A DNA stretch of 64,000 nucleotides from Sitta carolinensis. Taxonomy: Eukaryota; Chordata; Aves; Passeriformes; Sittidae. Shown here one piece after another: positions 24,599-34,890 of the stretch. Under the pieces are notes generated by a model that was not told the origin of the DNA, did not search any database, and was given only the letters and a program-made list of their open reading frames with translations. The DNA lies in the NCBI GenBank assembly GCA_032173965.1, contig JAVUNC010000006.1:19586370-19650369 (forward strand). Reading direction: 5' to 3'. Numbering within the stretch: position 1 is the first letter of the stretch; every line of letters starts with the position of its first letter. The position numbers and the translations under genes were made by a program.

Positions 24599-25043
24599 TC
24601 TGGAGCAGCATCCCATTCCCATCCATCCTGCACCCCCCAGTCCTGCCTTGCAAACCCCCCCCCGGAATTCGAGCTGTGATTGATGCTGGGCTCCCTCCAG
24701 CAGCTCCAGAAGATCCCTCTCCATCTCCTGGAAGAATCCTGGCACGCCAGGAGCGGGGCCCATCAATCTGAGCACAGCACAAAGGACAAGGACACCTTCA
24801 GCTGCTCCTGCCGCCTGTCCAAGAGCCATTTGCTGCCCAGCTCCAAAAAGCAGGAGCTGGGAATGCTGAGTGCTTGCTCCAGACTGTTTGGGCAAGGTCT
24901 GTCTCCACAAATGTTGCACCATCTGCTGCTCTGGGGAAGCTGGAGGAGTGGGATGCTCTATTTCCATAACAATCCGCCCTTCTCCTCTCATTGATTAATA
25001 ACACGGGGCTGCTTTGTCTTTGTTCTTTTGTGGTTTCTTTTCC

Positions 25044-25074
<31 letters not shown>

Positions 25075-25800
25075 TTTAAATATTTGTATGAAGGCTTTTC
25101 AACGTGAAATCCAGTAATTATCTGAAGAGCTGAGTCAATAGGTTTGTTCAGGCAGAGAAATTACCCATTAAACCGAGCAGGGAAAAGCCTGATGGAAAAC
25201 ATCTCTGCGCCAGGCACAAGATGTCCAAAATCCTCTTTTTTTTTTTTTATCCCACTCCAGACCAATCTTCCCCCAACAGGTGCCTTTAAAATTGAGAAGG
25301 ATCCCATCACTGAGGAGCTGCTCTGGAAAACAGGGTGAGCCATCAGCTCCAGAATCCTGGCAAGTGGAATTCCACCATCCCAAATCCCGCAGTGAGGACC
25401 AAGCCAGCAGGAAACACCTTGAGCCTGCTCTGGGAGCCTCTGCCCCTTCTCATTCCCCCTTTTCCAACCCACAAAATCCCCAGGAAAGCTGCTGCAAAGC
25501 CGTGGGGTGTGAAGGGAGCTCGGAATTCCAACCTTGGAGTCTTCTCCAGCAGCTGCCTTCACATGGAAGAGATGTTTGGGAATGTCAGGCAAGGAAAAGC
25601 TGCAGAGGGAACAAGGCACAGACCCCAAAGCAGGAGATGTGGGTGCTCCACCAGCTTCCACGAGTGCCCAGACAGCAAGGGAATAAAACCCTCTGGATTT
25701 GCTTAAATGTATTAAAAATAGAGAAAAAAAATTGGTTACTGTTGATAAGTGAGGGAGTATCAATGTCAACTTATAAATAGAAATAAAATATAAATTCCTT
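24599..25800. other. intergenic, no gene seen
   Basis: Unique sequence with T-rich runs at 25034-25078 and 25238-25249. No exon recognised. Confidence 0.5.
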
Positions 25801-26005
25801 TAGCATGGAATGGTTTGGAAAAGACCTTAAAGCTCATCCCCTCCCACCATCCCAGAGTGCTCCAATCCCATCCAGCCTTGGACACTGCCAGGGATTCCAG
25901 CTGCTCTGGAATTCCATTCCAGTCCCTCCCAGCCAGGAATTCCTTCCCCATGTTTGACCCAAACCCTTTCAGTTCCCTCCTGCCCTCTCCATCAATCACC
26001 GTGGG
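25801..26005 (-). mobile_element. CR1 LINE 3' fragment
   Basis: Antisense: gcatggaatggtttggaaaa, gaccttaaagctcatcccct, ccttggacactgccagggat, gccaggaattccttcccca. Confidence 0.85.
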
Positions 26006-26359
26006 AGAGCAGAGATGGAAATGGAGCCACTCCAGTGGCAAAGGTTAAATCCAGCTCTAATTCACCACCCCAGGACCCAGCTCATCGAGGCTGTTTAGTT
26101 CCAGAGCATGAGCAGCTCATGAAGAGGGGGAAAAGTGCAGCTGGAAGATGATTTAAGCAGTGCAGTTTAAAGTGGTTACAATTAATAGGCAATTTCTTAT
26201 AAAACTTCTCCAGAAAATGTCTTTTTTTTTTTTTTTTTCCCTCGCAGGCAGAGTTATTTCACTAAATGGTTCCAGTTTCACGCTGGAAAAGCAGCTGGAA
26301 AGCCTTCCCAACTTTTCCAGCAGTTGTAGAAGCTGGATTTCCCCAGAAGCAGAGATTTT

Positions 26360-26575
26360 TCCACAGGGAACAAGGACAGGAGGAGAGGGAACGGCCTCAG
26401 GCTGGGCCAGGGGAGGCTCAGGTTGGACAGCAGCAGGAATTTCCCCATGGGAAGGGTGGCCAGGCACTGGAACTGCCCAGGGAAGTGTCCCCATCCCTGG
26501 AAGTGCCCAAGGAATGTGACACTCAGAGCTCTGGGGACGAGGTGGACATTTTCTGATCCCAATTCTCCAGCCCTG
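26360..26575 (+). mobile_element. CR1 LINE fragment
   Basis: Sense fragment reading gaggagagggaacggcctca, 'gctgggccaggggaggctca', 'gtggccaggcactggaactg' and catccctggaagtgcccaag, the usual order upstream of the CR1 terminus. Confidence 0.75.
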
Positions 26576-26719
26576 GTAGTTCCACCCTCAGCCCAACCCA
26601 AACCACATTCCCCCCTGTTTGGATTCCCAGGAGGAAATTTGAGATTCTGGAGGAACCAGAGGGAGGAATTCCTGACAGAGCAGCCCATCCAGCAGCAGAT
26701 TTGATTGGTAATTTCATTT

Positions 26720-26925
26720 CCCATAAAATAATCCCAGGATTACCAGGCTGGGAGAGCCCCCCAGGACCACCCAGCCCCAACCCCTCAACTCAACCATGGT
26801 GCCATATCCAACCTTTATTTAAACACACCCAGGGATGGAGACTCCACCACCTCCCTGGGCAGACAATTCCAGCACTTTATCACTCTTTCTGTAAAAGCTT
26901 TTTCCTCATATCTGAGAGGAATGAG
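26720..26925 (-). mobile_element. CR1 LINE fragment, divergent subfamily
   Basis: Antisense: ggctgggagagccccccagg, cacccagggatggagactcc, accacctccctgggcagaca, attccagcactttatcactc. Pairs head-on with the sense fragment at 26360-26575. Confidence 0.75.
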
Positions 26926-27229
26926 GGATTTGTCTTTCCAAACCAGCTGTGGCTCTGCTGGGAGATCAAACCAGCACTGAGAAAAGAAACGATGGGAAGG
27001 ATCCCACTGGTTGATGAATGGAAAAAAAGGATATTTGCCTTTACAAACGAAGTGTAGGTTTGCTGAGAAATGAAATTGGGTATTGAAAGTTGAAAGAAAC
27101 AATGGAGGAAATCATAAATTACACAAGAATTAGCAATTTCAAGGGAGGGTTGTACATGAGAGGGGAATCTCAGGATCAGGGGTTCTGGGCACTCTGTGCC
27201 TCTCAAGAACCTCAGTGGGGAAAGAGAGA

Positions 27230-27362
27230 GGGAAATGGGGCTGGGAAATTGGGATAAAAGGAGGGAAAATCCTCCAAAACCTGGAGAGACCCCATGGGCT
27301 CTGCCTTTATTGGAATAAAGTCAAAGGACTCCTCTATCTCCTTTTGGGACACAAACCCCTGG
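27230..27362 (+). repeat. unclassified dispersed repeat, copy 1
   Basis: The part ctttattggaataaagtcaa plus flanks recurs in inverted orientation at 38490-38580. Possibly an LTR R/U5 relic, because it carries AATAAA on the opposite strand, but no termini are visible. Confidence 0.55.
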
Positions 27363-27549
27363 GGTTTGGGATTCATTTTCCTGACATATCCCACCTTAAA
27401 TTCCTTTGGAGCAGTTTAAGACTGTTGCCTCTAAAAAACTCTCCCACAACCACGTCCAGATTTCCCTCTTTCCTCCAGAACTTCCTTCTCCTCTTCCCTC
27501 AATCCTGTCAAACCTTCCAACCCAGCACTAAAAACCCAACAACCCTCTC

Positions 27550-28155
27550 GGGGTTTCCTCTGGTCAGGATGACCCCAAGATGTGTAAAAGTCTCTGATTC
27601 CCATCCCAGCTAAGAATGAGTCAGGAGTCTTCAGCTGATGCTCTCGAGGTTGATGCTTTATTGTCTCTTATCTCAGATATTTTCTGTCTGGGTGCCCAGC
27701 TCAGCCCCAGGCACACTCTCTGCCCCAGGGCAGGCACTGGGTTTATACTACAAATTCCCTGTTAGTTATTGACAGGGATGATCCAATGCCCATCACCTGT
27801 GTCAGACAGTTCCATTCTACTCCAATCCCATCCCCAATGCCACCATCCCCAAGGAGATGAGGTTGGAAAGAAGAAGGAAGGAGGACAGGACAATGCCCAA
27901 GTCCCTCCATCTCACCCCCTGAGCCCCCAGGGTAAAAATCCCCAAAATTTCCCTTTTCACTCTACAACTCCTACTATCATGCTGGCTAAACTTTTGTGCC
28001 CTTTCATTGCTCATTCAAAGGTTTAATTTGTTCCATGATCAAACTCAAAGCCCCAGGAGTCCTTGGGGCCTGTGACCCCCCTGGCAGGGCTTTGGAGCCC
28101 CTGGCTGGAGCTGGGATCAGCCAGGACTGGCACAGACGCAGCCTGGGTTCCCACA
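27550..28155 (-). mobile_element. solo LTR, family A copy 2
   Basis: Inverted relative to the copy at 11268 and nearly identical to it over about 600 bp. It begins TGTGGGAACCC (28155), has tagtataaacc near 27745 and the poly(A) signal aataaagc near 27658, and ends about gaggaaaccccg (27550). No clear target duplication is visible. Confidence 0.8.
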
Positions 28156-30689
28156 CATCTCCAGCAGCTCAGATCCCCAAATCCTTCAAATCCACACCCA
28201 GATCCCGGCAGATCAAAGGCTTTGGTGGCTGTGCCATTCCCCCTGGAGCTGCCACTGGGGTTTACCTTGGCCATCAGGTAATTAAAGGCAGGCTCTGATT
28301 AAAGCCCGGCTCCATCCGTGCCGACGGAGACGGATGTTGGCTGCCGTTGGAATTTGACAGCCGAGTGGGATGAGCAAGTGCATCAGGGTGCTAACGATGT
28401 TACATTGCAAATGCTGTTTATTTGCTGTCAGCTCCAAAGCAGGCAGTAAATAACACATTAGAGAATAAAAAAAAAAAAAAAAAAAAGGAAAAAAAATCCA
28501 GAAATAACATTACATTAAAATGGAACCATCAATTATCCCCCCCCCCCCTTTCTTCAGATTTTTTATCTCTTTTTTTTTTTTTCCCCGTTTTTATTTTATC
28601 TTAAAGCTGTCATGTGGGGGGGGGGTTTCTTGATTCATTAATTGCCTTTTTTTCTGACTCCTCTGTTCTGCCTCAGTGCCCATAAATCAATGTAAAAAAG
28701 ATAAAATGCTGCTATTATGAAATGAGTGTAAAAAGGTATTGAAATAAATCTCCTTTTGGACACATTTTCTCCCATCTCAGCTGCAAAAACATCTGCTCAA
28801 GATGAGATTCAGACCAATTTTTCTATCCCAAATTGGCCCTGGCCTGTCCCTTGTTCCAAACCCCCCCAGCGAGCAGCATCCCATAAATAATTGCCCCATA
28901 AATAATTTTCTCCTGGCACTTTTGAAGGAGCCTCCACCACCCATTTTCTCCAAAATCCAATATCTGATGGATGGTGGTGGCCACAGCTCGTGCAGCTGTG
29001 CCAGCCCTAAATATTCCCAGCAAAAATTTCCTCGCTTCCAATCATTTTCCAAGAAGAAATGATTGTCGTTGGGAAACTTTGTGGGATTTTTTTGAGGGAG
29101 GGTTTCCACTCAAACTCTCTGCCTGGAATTTTTCCAAAGAGCTGGTGTTGGACAATGAGTATTTCCATCCAAATCTGAACATTTTCCAAACCCCATTTAA
29201 TATCAGAAATAATTAATAATATTTTATTCAGGCAAAAGCTCTTCAGTAACTTTGGTCTGCCCCGTTCCATTTCTAAATTATTTGGTTTTTCCTACAATTT
29301 TTTAAGAATTAAATGCATTTCTTAAGGAAAACAAAACATGAATTTTACATAAAATTGTTTGGTCTTCCTAAAGCAAAGGGAGGTTTCTGGGATTCAGAAT
29401 TATTAGGAAATGAAGCTTTAATTCCTTTTTTGATGCAGAAAGGAAATGTTTGGAGCAAAACTTTTTGGAGTCGAGTTCTCTGCTTGCCATCCAAGTGTGA
29501 ATTAAATTCCTGCTGATCCCATCCCATTAACACACCTGAGCTCTGTCCCGGGAGGAATTCTCACTCAGGATTCCTTTCCTGGCTGCAGGAGAGGGCAGAG
29601 AGGAACAAATTCCTGCTTTCAGGGCAGAATAAAACCCCAATTTGGATTAAAATATTGTTTTCCCTTGTTAAGATCTCCCAGGAATTTCCTCATTTTAGGG
29701 ACCTAAAAAGACCTCCCAGGAATTTCCTCTTTTTTAGCCCTCTGGATGCTGCTGGGATTTCGAGGGGATTTTCCCAACTCTGGCAGCTTCTCCACCCCGG
29801 TATTCTTGTCCTGAAGGGAGAAAAAAAAATTATCTTTAAAAATATTCCTCACTGCAAAAATGTCAGGAAAAGCCACACTGGGCACATCCGTGGGGGGGAG
29901 ACGCCAATCCCAGCGGGATTTTCCCTGGAATTGCAGGGCACAGCTCTGCTCGTGGAGGAGAAAAGGTCAAAGATGTGGAATATTCATCCCAAATCGAATT
30001 TGTTCACAGAGGAAACCCATCCCAAGGTGTTCCCAACATCACCTGGCAGCTTCTCCGGGATAAAGAGATCCCAGGGGAATTTCCTTGCTGTTAATAAAAG
30101 GGGGCAAAAGGGAAATCCAGCTGCAAATTCCCCAGGAGACCACAAAGCAGCCCTTCCTCGAGTCCCTGCTCCTACAGAAAGCTCATTCCTGGTGATTCCA
30201 GGGGATCCTGGGGGAGTTAAAGTCAAAACCTTTGACCTTGTGGGGTCAAAGATGGGAAGGGTTCAGCTGCATCAGAATAAATTCCCCCCTCTCATCTCAA
30301 AGGGGCTTTTCTGCATTCCTTATAAATGTTCCTGGTTTAACTTGGATTTTAATTCCCTAAACAGAGTTGAGGGGAGAGATGACCCAGCTCCCATCCCAAA
30401 TCCCAGGGGTTCCGTGCAACAGGCACAAGGCTCAATCCCAGGAAGTCCAAAATAATTTTCTTTAACCTCTTTTTTTTTAGGAAAAAAGCTGTTTCTTGTG
30501 AAATTGTCAAATTCCAGGAATGCTCCTTACAGCAGCGCTTTGGAAGCCTCATTTTCCTTCATTTTAGAAGGAAATTTCCAAGTGGGAACTGATGGAGGAA
30601 GTTATTTTGAAATTAATTTTTGGCTCATAAATGTAACTCAAATTAAAGCTCTGCAGTCAAATTCAGCTGCTCCTAAAATGTCCCTGTAT
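28156..30689. other. intergenic, no gene seen
   Basis: Mostly A+T-rich unique sequence. Includes short A (28466-28487), C (28538-28548) and G (28617-28626) homopolymers. The 266-residue open frame at 29655-30455 has no domain, no codon bias that I can see and no splice context. Confidence 0.5.
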
Positions 30690-30800
30690 GGATTTATAGG
30701 ATCAGGGAATCTCCTGAGCTGGAAGGGACCCACAGGGAACATCAAACCCCACTCCTGACCCTACACAGGAAATCCCAAGGATCCCACCCTGTGCCATTCC
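30690..30800 (-). mobile_element. CR1 LINE terminal fragment
   Basis: Antisense 3' end: ggatcagggaatctcctgag, ctggaagggacccacaggga, then 'atcccaccctgtgccattcc'. Same subfamily as 22500-22692. Confidence 0.75.
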
Positions 30801-30869
30801 CAACAGGAAATACAAAATAAGGAAGATATTCCAAAAGGGAGATGATGGGTTGGAATTCATCACCCCATT

Positions 30870-31215
30870 TTGGGGTTTATTTTTCCTTTATTTTTCCTTT
30901 ATTTTTCCCTTCCTTTTATTTGGTTTATTTTTATTTTTCCTTTATTTTTCCCTCCCTTTTATTGGGTTTTGTTGGGGTTTTTTTGTGGTTTTTTTGAGGG
31001 GGGAGCAAGGGAAGGGTTTGGGGGTTTGAATTTTGTTTGGTGGTTTTTTGTTTGTTTATCTGGGTTTTGATTTTTGTTCGGGATTTGTTTGTTTGTTTGT
31101 TTGTTTTGGGGATTTTTAGGGTTTGGGTTTTGGGGGCTTTTGGGTTTTTTTGTTCGTTTTTGGGGGGTTTTGGTTTGGTTTGTTTTTTGTTTGTTTGTTT
31201 GATTGGGGTTTTTTT
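30870..31215 (+). repeat. G/T-only low-complexity tract with (GTTT)n
   Basis: About 345 bp in which the plus strand is almost wholly G and T. It includes four to five gttt units near 31085-31105 and a G-quadruplex-type run at 31119-31144. Open frames read as Phe/Val/Leu/Gly polymers and are not genes. Confidence 0.9.
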
Positions 31216-32389
31216 GAATCCAAACTTTAGGAAAATCTGCAATCCTCAGCCCCCAGGGTTGGGATCCACCCCATCACCTCTCCATCCCCTTTCTGCCAAG
31301 TTGCTTTGACATTCTGCTCATCTTTTCATGAAAAATGATGAAATAAGCAATGAAAGCATTGGGGCATCTGTTTTTTGGGTTTTTTTCCTTCAGAGCCATT
31401 TCACTTCCCTGAACCCTTAACCAAGAGCAATCCTTCATTCACCAAATTCAGCAGATGATGCAAAATCTCTGACATGGCTATAATTCCTTATTTTCAGGGC
31501 TGAACTATTTTTAAAAAAAAAATCTTTGAGGTGCTTGCTGATGCTTTTCCTTTAAATAATAAAATCCCAACATTCCTAAGGATAAAAATCTCTTTCAGGA
31601 ACTGCTTGAGGGCTTTTTATGTGCTGATAAAGGGGAGATTCAGCCATGATAACAGAGACTCAAGGTCACATTTCCCATCCCACCCGCTTGGATTTCACCT
31701 CCAAAGAGCCCCCAAGCACCTGGGAATGCTCCTTCCCCCAATCCTAGAAAAGCCCTGGTGACAATTCCCCATCCCGGGACAAAAATCTGTGCGAGTTCTT
31801 CTGCAAACCCTTTGTGTCCCCTCTAGACCATTGATTTCTGGACTTTTAACCTGAAAAGCATCCCCATCATTTGGACCTCGTTCAGTCCATTAAAATCTCA
31901 TTTTTCCTCCCAAACTGCCCCAAATTCTCTTGGAGGAGACCTGGATGTTCCTGCCTCCTTCCCACCCGCGAACGGAACCGCAGCAAGCCTGCAAAACCTC
32001 CTCCCAGTCAAGTTGTAAAGCAGCAATTCAGCTTTTTTTTTTATTATTATTATTTTTATTTTTTTCTTCTGCCTGAGTTGCAGCTGAAAATACGGAGGCA
32101 ATTGAGAATATTTTCAAATATTCGGAGCAGGGGTTTGAAAACAATATTCATAGATCATGCCTGCGCCGCGCCGTGAGCGCTGCCTGGGGAATAGCCCTGA
32201 TCTATCGGAGTTTTGATCAGGAGCTTTTCTGTGTAACAACAGCTGCTTGCATTTATTCATCAAAAGAATCAAAAAAAGAGCTCAGGAGAAGTTGATATTT
32301 TCTCCCTGGTGACTCTGGACTCCAAGAACTCCACTGGAATTCCTTTATCTGCAGGGGATTAACACCACTCGTCTTCCGCTGCCCCTCTC
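31216..32389. other. intergenic, no gene seen
   Basis: Unique A+T-rich sequence with a short att/ttt run at 32030-32065. Confidence 0.5.
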
Positions 32390-32960
32390 ACCTGCCTGCT
32401 CCGGGAGGTCATTAACTCCATGATCACCATAAAAATGTTTTATTTAAGGGATAATTGCAAGCACCAGCATCTCCCATTCCCAAATCTCTTGCTTTATTAT
32501 CCTTGCTCAAGAAGGTCTTAATATTTAAGTGATTTACTGCTCCCTTTGAATGCCAGCCCGGCCATTAGGAGGCACATTTCACCAGGCAGTGCCTAATTTT
32601 ATAGGACATTATTTCTTTATAAACAGAGCCATTACTCTGCAGCATTAATTAAACCTCTTTGCCCATTATGAACTCCGACAACAACATCACCAACTGCCCG
32701 CCCTGATGGATGAGTCTGCAATCCCAATTTTTGGCTCCTGCCAAAGCACTTCCCAAGGAGTGGAGCCACGGGGAGCTGGGAGCGTTTGTGCCACCGAGAG
32801 CGGTGATTTGTGGGGAGAAAGGAGCTCATAAATAAAACATTTGCACTTCAGCGACCCAGTTTAGCTAAACTGTTTTGCATCAATAAGCCGATCCTAAAAG
32901 GCTCTTGTTTATTATTGCCAGCCCTCCCGAGGCTTTGGGGAATGGAATTACATCAGCCCC
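32390..32960. other. A+T-rich non-repeat stretch, possible conserved element
   Basis: About 570 bp without repeat resemblance. Motifs include ggtcattaactccatgatca, gggataattgc, gcattaattaaacc and gttttgcatcaataag. The best candidate in the window for an ancient regulatory element, by motif density and lack of repeats only. Confidence 0.3.
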
Positions 32961-32997
32961 ATTTATAACATTTAATGTTGGGAGCAGACTGCAGCTG

Positions 32998-33684
32998 TTA
33001 CATCACTGGAGAGGAGCCTCACCCAAAAACTTCTCCTGGATGGATGAGATTTGGGGGATTTTTACCTTTTCACCACAAAGAAACACTCAGAAAAAATTTA
33101 ATAGTCCAGCCACTATCCCTGAATTCCTTCCAGACTCACCCTCAGGCTTCAAAATTCAGGGACATGAGCCCAAAATGCCCTCAGGGTGCAGAATTCTACA
33201 CAAGAGAGAGGAGTCTTGCCCACAAACTTCTCCTGGACAGATGAGATTTGGGGGATTTTCACCCTTTCACCACAAAGAAACAATCAGAAAAAATTTAATA
33301 GTCCAGCCACCATCCCTGAATTCCTTCCTGATTCACCCTCAGGCTTCAAAATTCAGGAAAATTAGCCCAAAAGAAGCAGAATTCTACACAAGAGAAGGGA
33401 TTCACCCACAAACTCCTCCTGGATGGATGAAGTTTGGGGATTTTTACCTTTCCACCACAAAGAATCATTCAGAAAAAATGGAATAGTCCAGCCACCATCC
33501 CCCAATTCCTTACAGAATTCCTCCAGGGTTCAAAATTCAGGGACATGAGCCCAAAATGCCCTCAGGGTGCAGAATTCTACACAAGAGAGAGGAGCCTTGC
33601 CCACAAACTTCTCCTGGACAGATCAATTTTGGGGGATTTTCACCTTTCCACCACAAAGAGACATTCAGAAAAAATTTAATAGTT
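32998..33684 (+). repeat. ~195-bp tandem repeat, 3.5 copies
   Basis: The phrase aaacttctcctgga recurs near 33027, 33225, 33409 and 33606, so spacings are about 198, 184 and 197 bp. Each unit also carries gatttgggggattttcacc, ccaccacaaagaaac and caaaattcagg. The array runs directly into the LTR at 33685, which suggests it belongs to the same element. Confidence 0.9.
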
Positions 33685-34352
33685 TAGAGACACGCTGTCC
33701 AACAGAATTGATAAGTTGATTATCAAGTTGATTGTTATTGCAGTTGATTCTCCAATTGATAATTGGAGAACTGTTGTAAATAAAGCATTTTGGGGTTTTA
33801 GATTGGAGTTCAGGGACAAAGATGGAGGATTTTGGATTCCTGCCCTTTTGCCTTCCATCTTCTGCTGTGATGGTGACAGTTTTTAATTGGTTTAGGTAGA
33901 TACACCCTGTCCAACAGAATTGATAAGTATTGGAGAATTATTGTAAATAAAAAATTTAGGGGTTTTAGAATGGAGTTCAGGGGACAAAGATGGAGGATTT
34001 TGGATTCCTGCCCTTTTGCCTTCCATCTTCTGCTGTGATGGTGACACTTTTTAATTGGTTTAGAATAGAGACACCCTGTCCAACATAACTGATAGGGACT
34101 GGAGAGTTATTGTAAACAAAGCATAGGTGGTTTTTAGTATAAAAGTATAAAAGATAAACATAGCCCCGAGGGCAGTCAGTTGTGAGCCTACCTCATCCTG
34201 ACCTGCAAGAAAGATCTCAGCAGGTCAGAGAAAGAATGTAAGAGATAAGAGAAAAATAAACAACCTTGGAAAGCAGAGCAGACAGAGCTCAGCTTGTTCT
34301 TCTGACGCGGGGCTGGGAAAGCAGAGACTTTTTAAAATCTCGGATTCATCAC
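33685..34352 (+). mobile_element. LTR with tandemly repeated U3 (family C)
   Basis: Plus-strand LTR features: double TATA (tataaaagtataaaag, about 34138-34153), poly(A) signal aataaac near 34255, and a U5-like end ctgggaaagcagagactttt that resembles the LTRs of family A. The U3 part is repeated: ctgtccaaca recurs at 33695, 33907 and 34076, so units are about 212 and 169 bp. Each unit carries ggggttttag, ggagttcagg and gacaaagatggaggattt. A fragment of this U3 lies at 38765-38852. No viral gene is present. Confidence 0.75.
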
Positions 34353-34744
34353 AACAACAAACACCCGAGAGGAGCTGAGCTTCTGCCTCACACGGACACA
34401 GGGAAGCCATCCCAGCACCTCCCTCTCCATCCTGACTCCCTCAGGTCCAGGGACAGGATCCTGGCTGAAGGATCCACAGCCAAACCCTCTGAGCTCAGCG
34501 ACGTCCCCAGAGCTCATTGGGATTCTGCAGGAGAATTCCCACAGCAGGGGAGTTCAGCAGCGAGCTGGAGGCTTGGGATGGAGAGAATTCCGTGGGCACA
34601 TCCATCTGCTGGAGAAGGGAGCAGAGCCAGGCTGCTGCAGAGGCAGGTGGGGCTGCTCCAGTGTTCCCAGCGCTTCCCACAACTCCCCAACCACTCCAAA
34701 TCCCACCAGCATCCCAAATACCCCTCAGACACAAAAAACACCCC

Positions 34745-34890
34745 ATCAAAAACAACCAGGGCTGGCTTGGATGGGGCTTGGAGCAACCTGGGATCAAGGG
34801 AATTGTCCCTGCCCATGGAATGGGATTGGCTTTAAGGTCCCTTCCAGCCCAAACCAGTCTGGGATTCTGGGATTCCATGAATTTAAGCAG
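34745..34890 (+). mobile_element. CR1 LINE 3' end
   Basis: Sense fragment: ggatggggcttggagcaacc, ttgtccctgcccatggaatg, gctttaaggtcccttccagc, then a tail of tctgggattctgggattcca. Confidence 0.85.

Noticed and set aside
23646..24782. Open frames of 258-345 residues on both strands
   Set aside because: They consist of the pyrimidine/purine tract translated into Phe-Pro-Ser or Gly-Lys-Glu polymers; no promoter, splice or domain signal.
29655..30455. 266-residue open frame in an A+T-rich region
   Set aside because: No domain, low-complexity-free but compositionally like the surrounding non-coding DNA, and no splice or promoter context.
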